Source of the DNA: an uncultured Bacteroidales bacterium
GTDB taxonomy: Bacteria; Bacteroidota; Bacteroidia; Bacteroidales; P3
Assembly (NCBI GenBank): GCA_947168515.1
Contig: CAMVMF010000001.1
Coordinates: 1-64,000, forward strand
Direction: 5' to 3'
Length of the DNA: 64,000 nucleotides
The translations under genes and the position numbers were made by a program. A model generated the notes under the pieces. That model was not told where the DNA came from. It worked only from the letters and a program-made list of their open reading frames with translations, and made no database searches. Each line of letters begins with the position of its first letter. Within the stretch, counting starts at the first letter, position 1. Of the stretch, positions 37,773-46,566 are shown piece by piece.

Positions 37773-39827
37773 ATGAAAAAAACAGTATTAGCAGTTATGG
37801 CACTTTCACTTTTTGCCGCAACTTCATGCAACAAGGCCGGTACCGAGCTCACCTCGGGTGTCGACCTGAACAATCTAGACACGACTGCTAACCCCGTGGA
37901 CAACTTCTACCAGTATGCCTGCGGTGGTTGGCTGAAAGCTCACCCGCTGGATGCCGAGCACAGCCGTTATGGTGCTTTCGACGCTCTCGCCGAGACCAAC
38001 CAGGAGCAGCTCCGCACCCTTATTGACTCTCTTTCGGCTTCGAAGAACGAGGCTGGCAGCCTGGCCGACAAGATTGCCACACTCTACAACGTCGGCATGG
38101 ACTCTGTGACCCTCCAGCAGCAGGGTGCCGAGCCCATCAAGCCCTACATGGAAGAGATTGCCGCCCTCAGTGGCCGCGAGGCCCTGCAGCAGGAGATGAC
38201 CCGCCTGCACAACATCGGCATCTTCCCCTTCTTCGCCCTCTTCAACGAGGCCGACGCACAGGATGCCAAACAGTGCATCGCCTGGATCTACCAGACCGGT
38301 ATCGGAATGGGCGACCGCGACTACTACTTGGGTAAGGACACCCGCTCCGCCGCTCTGCGCGAAGGCTATGTCAAGCTGATGACCCAGGAGTTTGCCCTGG
38401 CAGGATATGACAAGATCTCGGGCATGGGAGCCGACAAGCTGGCCAAGATGGTTATGGCCCTGGAGACCCGCCTGGCCAAGGCCCAGTATGACAAGGTGAC
38501 CAACCGCGACCCCTTCAAGACCTACAACAAGAAGACCCTCGACGAGGCCGAGGCCCTGGCAAAGGCTGTCAACTTCAAACAATACTTTGCCGAGATGGGT
38601 CTGCCGAAGCTCACCAGCTTCAACATGTGCCAGCCCGAGTACATCCAGGAAGTGGCCAAGGTGTTGGCTACTGAGAACGAGGCTGCCATCAAGGCCTATT
38701 ATGCTTGGAACGTGATCAACTCCGCCGCTGCCTACCTGAGCGACGATTTCGTCAATGCCAACTTCGAGTTCTACGGTCGCCAGATGAGTGGCACCGAGCA
38801 GCTGCGTCCCCGTTGGAAACGTGTCACCGGTGCGGTGGACGGAGCCATGGGCGAAGCCCTCGGCGAGCTCTATGTGGCCAAGTACTTCCCCCCCGAGGCC
38901 AAGGAGCGCATGCTCACCCTCGTGGACAACCTGAAGGAGGCTTTCGGTATGCGCATCAAGGATGCCGAGTGGATGGACCAGGCCACCAAGGAGAAGGCCC
39001 TGGACAAGCTCAGCAGCATACTGGTCAAGGTCGGCTATCCCGACAAGTGGCGCGACTACAGCGGTCTGGAAATCAAGAAAGACAGCTATTTTGCCAACAT
39101 CATCCGCAGCAACGAGTTTGACGTGGACTATATGATCAGCAAGATTGACAAGCCTGTGGACAAGACCGAGTGGGGCATGACTCCGCAGACGGTCAACGCC
39201 TACTACAATCCCACCACCAACGAGATTTGTTTCCCCGCCGCCATCCTGCAGAAGCCTTTCTTCAACATGGAGGCTGACGATGCCGTCAACTACGGTGCCA
39301 TCGGTGTGGTTATCGGTCACGAGATGACCCACGGCTTCGACGACCAGGGCCGTCAGTACGACAAGGAGGGCAACCTCAACGACTGGTGGACCGAGCAGGA
39401 CGCTCAGAACTTCAAGGACCACGCCCAGGTGCTGGTCGACTGCTTCAACAAGGTGGTGGTGGCCACCGAGCCCGACACCGTCTACGCCAACGGCGAGCTC
39501 TGCCTGGGTGAGAACATCGCCGACAACGGCGGTTTGCACATCAGCTATCTGGCCATGCAGAACGCCATCAAGAAAGGTCAGGTGAAGGACGAGAAGATGG
39601 ACGGCTTCAGTGCCGCTCAGCGTTTCTTCCTTGCCTATGCAGGCGTATGGGCCAGCAATATCCGTCCCGAGGCTGTCCTGCAGCTCACGCAGATGGATGT
39701 GCACTCGCTGGCTAAGAACCGCGTCAACGTCACCCTGCCACACGTGACCGAATTTGTCGAGGCATGGGGCGTGAAGGAAGGCAACGGCATGTGGATTGCT
39801 CCGGCCGACCGCGTAGTACTTTGGTAA
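37773..39827 (+). CDS. M13 family metallopeptidase (PepO/neprilysin type), lipoprotein
   Basis: 684 residues. Signal peptide with lipobox LFAATSC (Cys at residue 19), so a lipoprotein. N-terminal M13 domain (about 38-420), then the catalytic domain with NAYYNPTTNEICFPA, HEMTH (His516, Glu517, His520), GENIADNGG (third zinc ligand Glu) and the terminal NRVNVTLPHVTEF. Degrades oligopeptides in the periplasm or at the surface. Monocistronic, with its own terminator. Confidence 0.95.
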   Translation: MKKTVLAVMALSLFAATSCNKAGTELTSGVDLNNLDTTANPVDNFYQYACGGWLKAHPLDAEHSRYGAFDALAETNQEQLRTLIDSLSASKNEAGSLADKIATLYNVGMDSVTLQQQGAEPIKPYMEEIAALSGREALQQEMTRLHNIGIFPFFALFNEADAQDAKQCIAWIYQTGIGMGDRDYYLGKDTRSAALREGYVKLMTQEFALAGYDKISGMGADKLAKMVMALETRLAKAQYDKVTNRDPFKTYNKKTLDEAEALAKAVNFKQYFAEMGLPKLTSFNMCQPEYIQEVAKVLATENEAAIKAYYAWNVINSAAAYLSDDFVNANFEFYGRQMSGTEQLRPRWKRVTGAVDGAMGEALGELYVAKYFPPEAKERMLTLVDNLKEAFGMRIKDAEWMDQATKEKALDKLSSILVKVGYPDKWRDYSGLEIKKDSYFANIIRSNEFDVDYMISKIDKPVDKTEWGMTPQTVNAYYNPTTNEICFPAAILQKPFFNMEADDAVNYGAIGVVIGHEMTHGFDDQGRQYDKEGNLNDWWTEQDAQNFKDHAQVLVDCFNKVVVATEPDTVYANGELCLGENIADNGGLHISYLAMQNAIKKGQVKDEKMDGFSAAQRFFLAYAGVWASNIRPEAVLQLTQMDVHSLAKNRVNVTLPHVTEFVEAWGVKEGNGMWIAPADRVVLW

Positions 39828-39860
39828 CATCTTTTTTCCTATCTGTAATTTTTTTTTTTT

Positions 39861-39894
39861 GAGGGGATGGCCTGCATGGCCGTCCTCTTTTTTT
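39861..39894 (+). terminator. terminator after the M13 peptidase
   Basis: GAGG..GGCC-TGCAT-GGCC..CCTC stem with two mismatched pairs, followed by an 8-T run. Confidence 0.75.
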
Positions 39895-39937
39895 ATTCTT
39901 TGTGGGCGGGTGGCAGGCATGTGTCAGACTTTTTTCT

Positions 39938-39945
39938 TATCTTTG
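39938..39945 (+). promoter_or_regulatory. -7 box upstream of menG
   Basis: TATCTTTG followed by CAATC, 67 bp before the GTG start. No matching -33 box seen. Confidence 0.5.
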
Positions 39946-40011
39946 CAATCTGCGGCATGTGTGGGCAACATGGCGTAACTATCAATTTTTATTATCATTA
40001 AAAAGAAATAG

Positions 40012-40695
40012 GTGGAACATATAGACAGGCTTTTTGACGGCATTTCCAACCAATACGACCGTTTCAACCATATTACCTCCATGGGCATCGACCGCTCGTG
40101 GCGCCGACAGGCAGTGCGTAGTCTGCCTGTCGGTGGCACCCTTTTGGACGTGGCCGTCGGCACCGGCGACCTCTCGATAGAGGCGCTCCGGCAGCGGAAG
40201 GTGTCGCATGTGGTGGGAATAGATATCTCGGACGGCATGATGGAGGTGGCCAAGGCCAAGTTGCAGCGGATGGGCCTGCAGGACAAGGTGACGCTGCAAC
40301 ATGCCGACTGCGCCCAGCTGCCTTTCGCCGATGGGACCTTCGACGCCATCACCTGCGGCTACGGGGTGAGGAATTTTGCCCAACTGGACCAGTCCTTGGC
40401 CGAGATGTACCGGGTGCTGCGGCCGGGCGGCCAGCTGCGCATACTGGAGTTTACCTACCCCACCAATCCCCTGATTAGATTTTTCTACGATTTCTATCTC
40501 ACGCGGGTCATGCCCCGTATAGGCAAACGGTTGACCCAGCAGGGCGACTCGTTTGTTTATTTCATGAACAGCATCAAGCGTTTTGACAAGGGCAACGCAT
40601 TTCTCGCCCATCTGGAGAAGGTGGGTTTTGCCGAGACTCGCTATAAACAACAAACTTTTGGTATATCATCACTTTACATGGCATGCAAAAAATAA
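40012..40695 (+). CDS. menG: demethylmenaquinone methyltransferase
   Basis: 227 residues with a GTG start at 40012; a TAG lies directly upstream in frame, so no longer form is possible. SAM-binding DVAVGTGDLSIEA (about 45-57), GIDISDGMM, and the UbiE signatures YGVRNF and RVLRPGGQL...LEFT are present. Methylates demethylmenaquinone in the last step of menaquinone synthesis. It overlaps menA by 13 bp, which suits translational coupling and supports the menaquinone rather than the ubiquinone role. Confidence 0.92.
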   Translation: MEHIDRLFDGISNQYDRFNHITSMGIDRSWRRQAVRSLPVGGTLLDVAVGTGDLSIEALRQRKVSHVVGIDISDGMMEVAKAKLQRMGLQDKVTLQHADCAQLPFADGTFDAITCGYGVRNFAQLDQSLAEMYRVLRPGGQLRILEFTYPTNPLIRFFYDFYLTRVMPRIGKRLTQQGDSFVYFMNSIKRFDKGNAFLAHLEKVGFAETRYKQQTFGISSLYMACKK

Positions 40696-41558
40696 AACTT
40701 TGGTTCGGCATCTGCCGCCCTCGCACGCTGTTTGCCTCGGTATGTCCGGTGCTGATGGGCTTTGTGGCCGTCGGCTCGGTCCCACGAGTGGTTGTGGCCG
40801 TGGCAACGCTATTGTGCGCCCTGTCGTTGCAGATTCTCTCCAACCTCATCAACGACTATTACGATTTCGAACGCGGCACTGACAAGGCTGGCCGCGTGGG
40901 TCCGGCCCGCGCGCTGGCGGAAGGTTTGGTCAACAAAAAGCAGATGCGCAACGCCTGCCTGACTGCTTTGGGACTCAGCGTTGCCTTGGGATTCTATCTG
41001 GTTGTTGAAGGGGGATGGGTCATCTTGGCCATAGGGGTGCTGGCCATCCTTTTTGCCTGGCTGTACACCGCCACGCACCATTCGCTCTCCTATCTGGGCA
41101 TTGCCGACATCTTCTGTTTTCTCTTTTACGGCCCCATCGCCACCGCGGGCACAGCGTATCTGCAATGCGGGCGTTTTGTGGCGGGGGCGTTGCTGCTGGG
41201 ATGCACCTGCGGCTGCATAGCCGTGTGCGTGTTGGCCACCAACAATATCCGCGACATAGAGGACGATCGGGCTGTGGGCAAACGCACCTTTCCGGTTCGT
41301 TTCGGTATTGGTGCCGCCAGGGTAGGGGTGGCGTTGATGCTGATGGGGGCCCTGTTGTTTGCGGTGCGGGCCGTCTGGGGCAATGCCTATGGATGGCTGC
41401 TGCTGGTGCCGTTTGCCTACTCGGTCTATCTGTATGTGCGTCTTCTTCGTGCGCAAGGACCTCAATACAATCGGTGTCTTTTTAATTTTGGACTGCTCAA
41501 CGCTTGCTATACCGTCACGGCCTTGGTGATAGTCCTGCTTGGACATTTGATGCATTGA
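40683..41558 (+). CDS. menA: 1,4-dihydroxy-2-naphthoate polyprenyltransferase
   Basis: 291 residues, UbiA superfamily, eight or nine membrane helices. Aspartate-rich prenyl diphosphate-binding motif NLINDYYDFERGTD (about 55-68) and the second motif NNIRDIEDDRAVGKRT (about 180-195). Attaches the isoprenoid side chain to DHNA. Overlaps menG by 13 bp. Confidence 0.93.
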   Translation: MQKIKLWFGICRPRTLFASVCPVLMGFVAVGSVPRVVVAVATLLCALSLQILSNLINDYYDFERGTDKAGRVGPARALAEGLVNKKQMRNACLTALGLSVALGFYLVVEGGWVILAIGVLAILFAWLYTATHHSLSYLGIADIFCFLFYGPIATAGTAYLQCGRFVAGALLLGCTCGCIAVCVLATNNIRDIEDDRAVGKRTFPVRFGIGAARVGVALMLMGALLFAVRAVWGNAYGWLLLVPFAYSVYLYVRLLRAQGPQYNRCLFNFGLLNACYTVTALVIVLLGHLMH

Positions 41559-41573
41559 TGGACTGGGACCGTA

Positions 41574-42671
41574 TCAGAGAAAATCGTTAATCCATTGTTT
41601 TGTGGCTTCGGCTTGTTGAAGGTACTCTGCTTGCGTTACTCCATGCATGAAAGGGGTGTCCTTCCAGGTGTCCCAACTGCCAAAGATGAGGGGCAGCTCC
41701 ATGCAGTGTGTGGCTCCGAAGGGTGGCTCGCCGTGGCGCCAGGTAAGCACGTGGGCTTGGGTGTCGATGCCGGCCTTTTCCATTCGTTTGGCATAGCGCA
41801 GCATGGGCTGTTTGAATACCAGCTGGGTGACCAAGGGCTGCAGCCAACGGGGTGCGAAGGGGGTGGCGTCGTCCTGCTGGCAGGTGAGCCGGAGGGCTTT
41901 CAGTCCTGGTATGATGTGTCTGGGGTTGATGAGCGAGTCGCTCACTGGGGCGAAAGGCATTGCCAGGCTGTGCTTGGCCAGCAGTTTTTGTTGGGTCCGC
42001 AGTATCTCCACGAGAGAGGCCTCCTGTGGACTTTTGCCCAAGTAGTGGAGGTACTCGGCGGTGCGGCTGCGCATGGTCTTCTCGTTAAAAGAGAGGTATG
42101 GCGAGCTGAGGATGATGGCTTTGCTGAAGAGGGGCTCGGATTGGTTGGCGATATGATAAAGAATGGAATAGCCCCCGGCGGACTGCCCCATGAGGGTTAT
42201 CTGGTCGGCATCGCCGCCAAAGAGGTGTATGTTGCGGCGGATCCATTGCAGGGCGCACCACTGGTCCGCCATGCCCAAATTGACGATGCCTTGTTCGGGA
42301 GAGTAGAGGAATCCCAGGGCCCCGAGGCGGTAGGAGATGTTCACCACCACAATGTCGCAGCTTTCGGCCAGCGTGCTGGCATCGTAGCTTTGGCTCACCG
42401 CGCTGCCCGTCAGGAAGGCGCCGCCATGGATGAACACTAGTACCCGTCGTTTCCGGTTGTCAGCTGCCGGGGTGAAGATGGCCAGCCGCAGACAGTCTTC
42501 ATTTTCTTCCACCAGATGGCGTGTGTCTCCCATGACGTTCGTCAGTCTGCTCAGGGACTGCGGGCATGCCACCTTGTGGCACTGGGCATCGTTGGCGGAG
42601 GGGAGGTCTGGCGCGGCGATGGGTTTCCCCAAGCGCGTCGCCGTGGCGTATCGTATTCCTATAAACTTCAT
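41574..42671 (-). CDS. type B carboxylesterase, short form
   Basis: 365 residues. Alpha/beta hydrolase with the oxyanion-hole HGGAF, nucleophile elbow GQSAGG and SNA-like CRLAIFTP lead. The C-terminal THCMELPLIFG has the His in the place usual for the family. Typical type B esterases are about 500 residues, so this is a compact version. No signal peptide is seen, so probably cytoplasmic. Substrate unknown. A TACCTTTG box on the minus strand at 42676-42683 is only 4 bp before the ATG. Confidence 0.85.
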   Translation of the reverse strand: MKFIGIRYATATRLGKPIAAPDLPSANDAQCHKVACPQSLSRLTNVMGDTRHLVEENEDCLRLAIFTPAADNRKRRVLVFIHGGAFLTGSAVSQSYDASTLAESCDIVVVNISYRLGALGFLYSPEQGIVNLGMADQWCALQWIRRNIHLFGGDADQITLMGQSAGGYSILYHIANQSEPLFSKAIILSSPYLSFNEKTMRSRTAEYLHYLGKSPQEASLVEILRTQQKLLAKHSLAMPFAPVSDSLINPRHIIPGLKALRLTCQQDDATPFAPRWLQPLVTQLVFKQPMLRYAKRMEKAGIDTQAHVLTWRHGEPPFGATHCMELPLIFGSWDTWKDTPFMHGVTQAEYLQQAEATKQWINDFL

Positions 42672-42675
42672 TTTG

Positions 42676-42683
42676 CAAAGGTA
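42676..42683 (-). promoter_or_regulatory. -7 box abutting the esterase start
   Basis: Minus-strand TACCTTTG followed by CAAAATG. Its predicted start point falls at or inside the esterase start codon, implying a leaderless message if used. Confidence 0.4.
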
Positions 42684-42777
42684 CGCTTTTTTTTCGTACT
42701 GGCATCTTTTTTTATTTATGCCGTTGTGTGGGAATGGTCGGCGAGAGGGAGGGCAGGAACGCGGTGCAAAACTTTTT

Positions 42778-42809
42778 TTTGTTTATGTCGCACAACTTTC
42801 GTATTTTTG
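42778..42809 (+). promoter_or_regulatory. Bacteroidetes-type promoter of ftcD
   Basis: TTTG (42778-42781), 20 bp, TATTTTTG (42802-42809), followed by CAAG; full match to the consensus. The leader to the ATG at 42886 is about 70 nt. Confidence 0.8.
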
Positions 42810-42885
42810 CAAGACCCTTTGTGCGGTTGGTTTTGTGCGCAAGGTTTTGAGAAATAATAAGGTATAATATAAATATATACATTTT

Positions 42886-44583
42886 ATGAAACAACTTATT
42901 GAGTGCGTGCCCAATATCAGCGAGGGCCGCGACATGAATATCATCAATCAGGTGACCGCCGAGATTGAAAAGGTAGAAGGTGTTAAACTGCTTGACGTAG
43001 ACCCCGGTGCCACCACGAACCGCACCGTGATCACTTTCGTCGGCGAGCCCGAACCTTGCTGCGAGGCTGCTTTCCGCGTGGTGAAGAAGGCTTCTGAGCT
43101 GATCGATATGCGCAACCACCACGGGGCTCATCCCCGTCAGGGTGCCACGGATGTGTGCCCCTTGGTTCCTGTAGCCAACATCAGTATGGAAGAGGTGGTG
43201 GAATATGCCCACAAATTGGGTAAGCGCATCGGCGACGAGCTGAACATCCCCATCTATGCCTACGAGAACGCCGCCTTCCTTCCCGAGCGCCGCAACCTGG
43301 CCTACTGCCGCACTGGCGAGTATGAGAGCCTGAGCACCCGTTTGGGTACTGAGCAATGGAAGCCCGACTTCGGCCCCAACGAGTGGAACACGCATGTGGC
43401 CCAGACCGGTGCCACCCAGGTGGGTGCCCGCGATTTTCTAGTGGCCATCAACTACAACCTCAACACCACCAGCACCCGTCGTGCCAACGCCATTGCTTTT
43501 GATGTCCGCGAGAAGGGCCGTCCCCAGCGCGAAGGCGGCAAGCCCAGCGGCAAGCCTATGAAGGATGAAAACGGCAAGACCATCATGATTCCCGGTACCC
43601 TCAAGGGCACCAAGGCCATCGGCTGGTATATCGAGGACTACGGCATCGCACAGGTGTCGATGAACATCACCTCCATCAAGGTGGCTCCTGTACACAAATG
43701 TTTCGACGAGGTGTGCCGTTGTGCCCAGAATCGCGGTCTGCGCGTCACTGGCTGCGAAATCGTCGGCCTTATTCCTAAGAGTGTGCTGATCGATGCCGGC
43801 AAATACTACCTGGCCAAACAGCAGCGTAGCCTTGGCGTTAGCGAAGAGGAAATCATGAAGGTGGCTATCAAGAGCATGGGTCTGGACGACCTCAAGCCCT
43901 TCGACCCCCATGAGAAAGTCATTGAGTTCCTCATCGAAGACCACAGCCAGAAGAAATTGGTGGACCTCACCTGCACGGGTTTCTGCGACGAGACGGCCAG
44001 CGAGAGTCCCGCTCCCGGTGGTGGTAGCGTCAGTGCCTATATGGGTGCCCTGGCCGCTTCGTTAGGCACCATGGTTGCCAACCTCACCGGCGGCAAGGCT
44101 GCCTACGACGACCAGTGGGAGAAATACAGCGATGTGGCCGTGAAGGGTCAGGCCCTGAAGACCGAGCTGCTGCACCTGGTGGACGAAGACACCAATGCTT
44201 TCAACAAGATTATGAATGCCTTTGGTCTGCCCAAGAAGACCGATGAGGAGAAGGCCGCCCGTTCTGCCGCCATCCAGGAGGCTACCAAGTTCGCCACCGA
44301 GGTTCCTTTCCACACCATGCAGAAGAGCTTTGAGGCCTTTGAGGTGTGCCGTGCTATGGTGGAATGGGGCAACCCCGCCAGCGTCACCGATGGAGGCGTA
44401 GGAGCCCTGGCAGCCCGCAGTGCCGTCATGGGTGCCCACCTGAATGTGAAGATCAACGCCAGCTCCCTCAAGGACGAGGCTTTCAAGAACGACATCCTGG
44501 CCAAGGCTGCAGAGCTGGAAGCTCGCGCCATCAAGGAAGAGGCCGAAATCATCAAGATTGTCAATGAGAAGATTGGCCTCTAA
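42886..44583 (+). CDS. ftcD: bifunctional glutamate formimidoyltransferase / formimidoyl-THF cyclodeaminase
   Basis: 565 residues. The N-terminal formimidoyltransferase (about 1-330) has ECVPNISEGRD and HHGAHPRQGATDVCPLVP. The C-terminal cyclodeaminase (about 365-560) has ESPAPGGGSVSAYMGALAA. It transfers the formimino group of formiminoglutamate to tetrahydrofolate and releases ammonia, the last stage of histidine degradation that starts with HutH. The two-domain fusion is full-length. Own promoter. Confidence 0.96.
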   Translation: MKQLIECVPNISEGRDMNIINQVTAEIEKVEGVKLLDVDPGATTNRTVITFVGEPEPCCEAAFRVVKKASELIDMRNHHGAHPRQGATDVCPLVPVANISMEEVVEYAHKLGKRIGDELNIPIYAYENAAFLPERRNLAYCRTGEYESLSTRLGTEQWKPDFGPNEWNTHVAQTGATQVGARDFLVAINYNLNTTSTRRANAIAFDVREKGRPQREGGKPSGKPMKDENGKTIMIPGTLKGTKAIGWYIEDYGIAQVSMNITSIKVAPVHKCFDEVCRCAQNRGLRVTGCEIVGLIPKSVLIDAGKYYLAKQQRSLGVSEEEIMKVAIKSMGLDDLKPFDPHEKVIEFLIEDHSQKKLVDLTCTGFCDETASESPAPGGGSVSAYMGALAASLGTMVANLTGGKAAYDDQWEKYSDVAVKGQALKTELLHLVDEDTNAFNKIMNAFGLPKKTDEEKAARSAAIQEATKFATEVPFHTMQKSFEAFEVCRAMVEWGNPASVTDGGVGALAARSAVMGAHLNVKINASSLKDEAFKNDILAKAAELEARAIKEEAEIIKIVNEKIGL

Positions 44584-44632
44584 TTGGTAACGACATTCGG
44601 TATATTGGGGTAAACGACATAGTCACGCTGGT

Positions 44633-44851
44633 ATGACGCAGGAAGAGATTAAGAAAGAACTGGCTCAGCAGCAGCAGTTGCTGCAGAACTACCAAGAGCT
44701 TGAAGTGGACATCGAAGATGATGCCGCCTATGTGGCTCGTGGCAATGGTTTTTGCGATGCAAAATACAGCCAAGACTTCCTCGAAGGACAGATAGAACGT
44801 ATCAGTCAACGTATTGACAAGCTGAAATCTATGCTCGTTATCCCCAAGTAG
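44633..44851 (+). CDS. small coiled-coil protein of unknown function
   Basis: 72 residues, rich in Gln, Glu and Lys (MTQEEIKKELAQQQQLLQNY), predicted as two helices (2-25 and 48-68). The middle AAYVARGNGFCDAKY looks structured. No signal. It lies 50 bp after ftcD and just before a terminator, so it is likely the last gene of the ftcD transcript. Not recognised. Confidence 0.7.
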   Translation: MTQEEIKKELAQQQQLLQNYQELEVDIEDDAAYVARGNGFCDAKYSQDFLEGQIERISQRIDKLKSMLVIPK

Positions 44852-44868
44852 TACTTTATGTAAGATAG

Positions 44869-44902
44869 AAAAGCCTGTACCTTTTGGGTACAGGCTTTTT
44901 TT
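44869..44902. terminator. bidirectional terminator
   Basis: 13-bp stem AAAAGCCTGTACC / GGTACAGGCTTTT with a 5-nt loop and T runs on both strands. It serves the ftcD transcript and the convergent small-lipoprotein operon. Confidence 0.92.
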
Positions 44903-44919
44903 TGTACAGTCAGTATGAC

Positions 44920-45039
44920 TTATTCGGTAACAACTTCGGCCACAGAGCCACGATAGGCAGGGCAGGTGTGGTGGGTGCAGGATGCTGCAACCATTGCGAA
45001 GATCATAACGATACAGACTGCTACGATGGATTTCTTCAT
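44920..45039 (-). CDS. 39-residue predicted lipoprotein
   Basis: MKKSIVAVCIVMIFAMVAAS, then CTHHTCPAYRGSVAEVVTE. A textbook lipoprotein signal (VAAS before Cys21) leaves a mature part of only 19 residues with a second Cys. Downstream of the 79-residue gene by 56 bp and upstream of a shared terminator. Tiny lipoproteins with a CPAY-like tail occur in Bacteroidales, to my memory, without known function. Confidence 0.75.
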   Translation of the reverse strand: MKKSIVAVCIVMIFAMVAASCTHHTCPAYRGSVAEVVTE

Positions 45040-45095
45040 GATATAGAGTATTTAATAATTAGTATTTCGAGTTATGCTACTTACTATTGTCCAGA

Positions 45096-45335
45096 TTAGA
45101 TGTGACCTTTTTCCAGGTCGATGTTGTCACTGCTGGAACTGGTGTTTGTTTGGTTGCGAAGAACCCCCATATCGAGAAGACGTGCACGAATCATGCGCTC
45201 GTGAGTGTTGGCAGAGGAGCGTTTGTGCGCAATCTCATAAACTCTGCTCGGGGTAGCGAAATAAATGAGCCCCACTTTGAGGTATGCCCATCGATTTGCG
45301 CTGTTCCACCAATTCTTTTTATTGGTATTTGCCAT
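45096..45335 (-). CDS. small basic protein of unknown function
   Basis: 79 residues. The N-terminus, MANTNKKNWWNSANRWAYLK, carries Trp-rich and basic residues. VGLIYFATPSRVYEIAHKRS and ERMIRARLLDMGVLR follow, then a Ser-rich tail. A minus-strand promoter lies 56 bp upstream and the lipoprotein gene follows, so a two-gene operon is likely. Not recognised; the compact, non-random composition supports a real gene. Confidence 0.65.
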   Translation of the reverse strand: MANTNKKNWWNSANRWAYLKVGLIYFATPSRVYEIAHKRSSANTHERMIRARLLDMGVLRNQTNTSSSSDNIDLEKGHI

Positions 45336-45390
45336 ATAATGTATTGTTCCTGAGTAGATTAGAATATATGCTTATTTATTTTTCGACTTA

Positions 45391-45424
45391 CAAATATACA
45401 AAAAAAAAACTTATCCCCAACAAA
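45391..45424 (-). promoter_or_regulatory. promoter of the two small minus-strand genes
   Basis: On the minus strand TTTG (45421-45424), 22 bp, TATATTTG (45391-45398). Spacing is one more than the usual maximum. Confidence 0.55.
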
Positions 45425-45581
45425 TTGATTTAAAAAAGTCTATAAATTATTCTGACCGTTTTTCTCGGGTTAAAAGTTAATCTGATTTAACATCGTGGTT
45501 GCCGTAAACGAATTGGAGTGGGGGAGGAGTGTAGAATTTTTAAATAAGGGAAGAACTATCGCTATGATGAATTATACCATA

Positions 45582-45915
45582 CTAAAGTTTGACATGTAAA
45601 ATAGTCATATGTCTGAGGCTATAAATCGCCCTGAAAGGGCAAATGCAGATATATCTGTATGCAACGCCTACAGAAAACGGGGGAGGACAATAACGCCCAG
45701 TAAGGGCAAAACCACTCATTAATGCCGCGATGCACCATTCCATATCGGGTTGTTTTGCCCTTACAGGGCGCAACTCACGGCTCATTGAATCACCTAGGGC
45801 GATGCCCTAGGCTAGATGTGTTTTGGCCTTTCAGGCCACCAGAAGACTCAAATATAGCCATTTTTTGTCTTGACAAGGTCGTCATGGTGCTAAAAAAAGA
45901 TATGTCAAACTTTAG
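45582..45915. mobile_element. 334-bp miniature inverted-repeat element (MITE)
   Basis: Terminal inverted repeats CTAAAGTTTGACATGT (45582-45597) and, reversed, CTAAAGTTTGACATAT (45900-45915), 15 of 16 identical. Both ends are flanked by the 7-bp direct repeat TACCATA (45575-45581 and 45916-45922), a target-site duplication. The interior carries GCCCTGAAAGGGC, TTTTGCCCTTACAGGGCG, CCTAGGGCGATGCCCTAGG and GGCCTTTCAGGCC hairpins, of a kind common in Bacteroidales genomes. No transposase gene. Confidence 0.85.
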
Positions 45916-46150
45916 TACCATACTTTTAGCGTTGGTCCTTTTATCACGTGGTAGATTATAAAGCATATATGGTTGGTTCGGTCCTATAGGTTGATTATAC
46001 GTTGGTGTGACAACAGTAGTAGGAGCTGGAGTTGGTATGGTGCTAGAGTCTGCCGATGGCTACGAATTAAGGATGGGATATAACCTATACGGATGCCGTA
46101 ATAACGTGTCTCATGACGTTTATTTTTGTAACTACAATACCGTTTTTGTG

Positions 46151-46426
46151 TGTTTACAAACGTATAATATGGATTATATTTGTAAACAATACAAATGTAA
46201 ACATAAAAGTTCTGTAACTCTGTTAAATTGTTGCCTGATATATTGTATTATATATAATAGTCAATTATAAATAAAATAATTATGTATTTAATATAAAGTA
46301 ATACTATAAATAAATTGGCTCTGTATGATTGATAACTCGAATGATTTGTCAAATCTTTAATAATCAACTAATAATATATTCTTTTATAAAGTATTACTTA
46401 ATCATAGTGTATTTTACAAATGTAAA
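46151..46426. promoter_or_regulatory. cluster of TGTTTACA-type operator sites
   Basis: TGTTTACAAACG at 46151-46162, TTGTAAACAAT at 46180-46190, ATGTAAACAT at 46195-46204, and the dyad TTTACA-AA-TGTAAA at 46413-46426. All share the core TGTTTACA in one orientation or the other and lie 140-415 bp before the HTH gene. They may be its own binding sites. Confidence 0.5.
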
Positions 46427-46441
46427 TTACAAAAATAAATG

Positions 46442-46471
46442 TTGGTAATTCGATTTTTTTATGTATTTTTG
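46442..46471 (+). promoter_or_regulatory. promoter of the HTH regulator
   Basis: TTGG (46442-46445), 18 bp, TATTTTTG (46464-46471). The -7 box fits well; the -33 box is approximate. The leader is about 90 nt. Confidence 0.55.
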
Positions 46472-46566
46472 TAATCTGAAATTATGCAATTACAGATGTG
46501 AAATATCCGGTTAATGTGATTGCTCGAAGTTGTTGAAAAGTATTTTATATATTAATACATATTTAT

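Larger units (their letters stand above)
45336..46566. other. long AT-rich spacer with a MITE and operator cluster
   Basis: 1231 bp without a convincing gene. It holds a small promoter, a miniature transposon (45582-45915), an operator-like cluster (46151-46426) and the promoter of the HTH gene (46442-46471). The sequence between 46210 and 46440 is over 75 percent A+T by eye. Confidence 0.75.

Noticed and set aside
40012..40695. Ubiquinone biosynthesis UbiE
   Set aside because: The gene overlaps menA, and an anaerobic Bacteroidales is expected to make menaquinone only.
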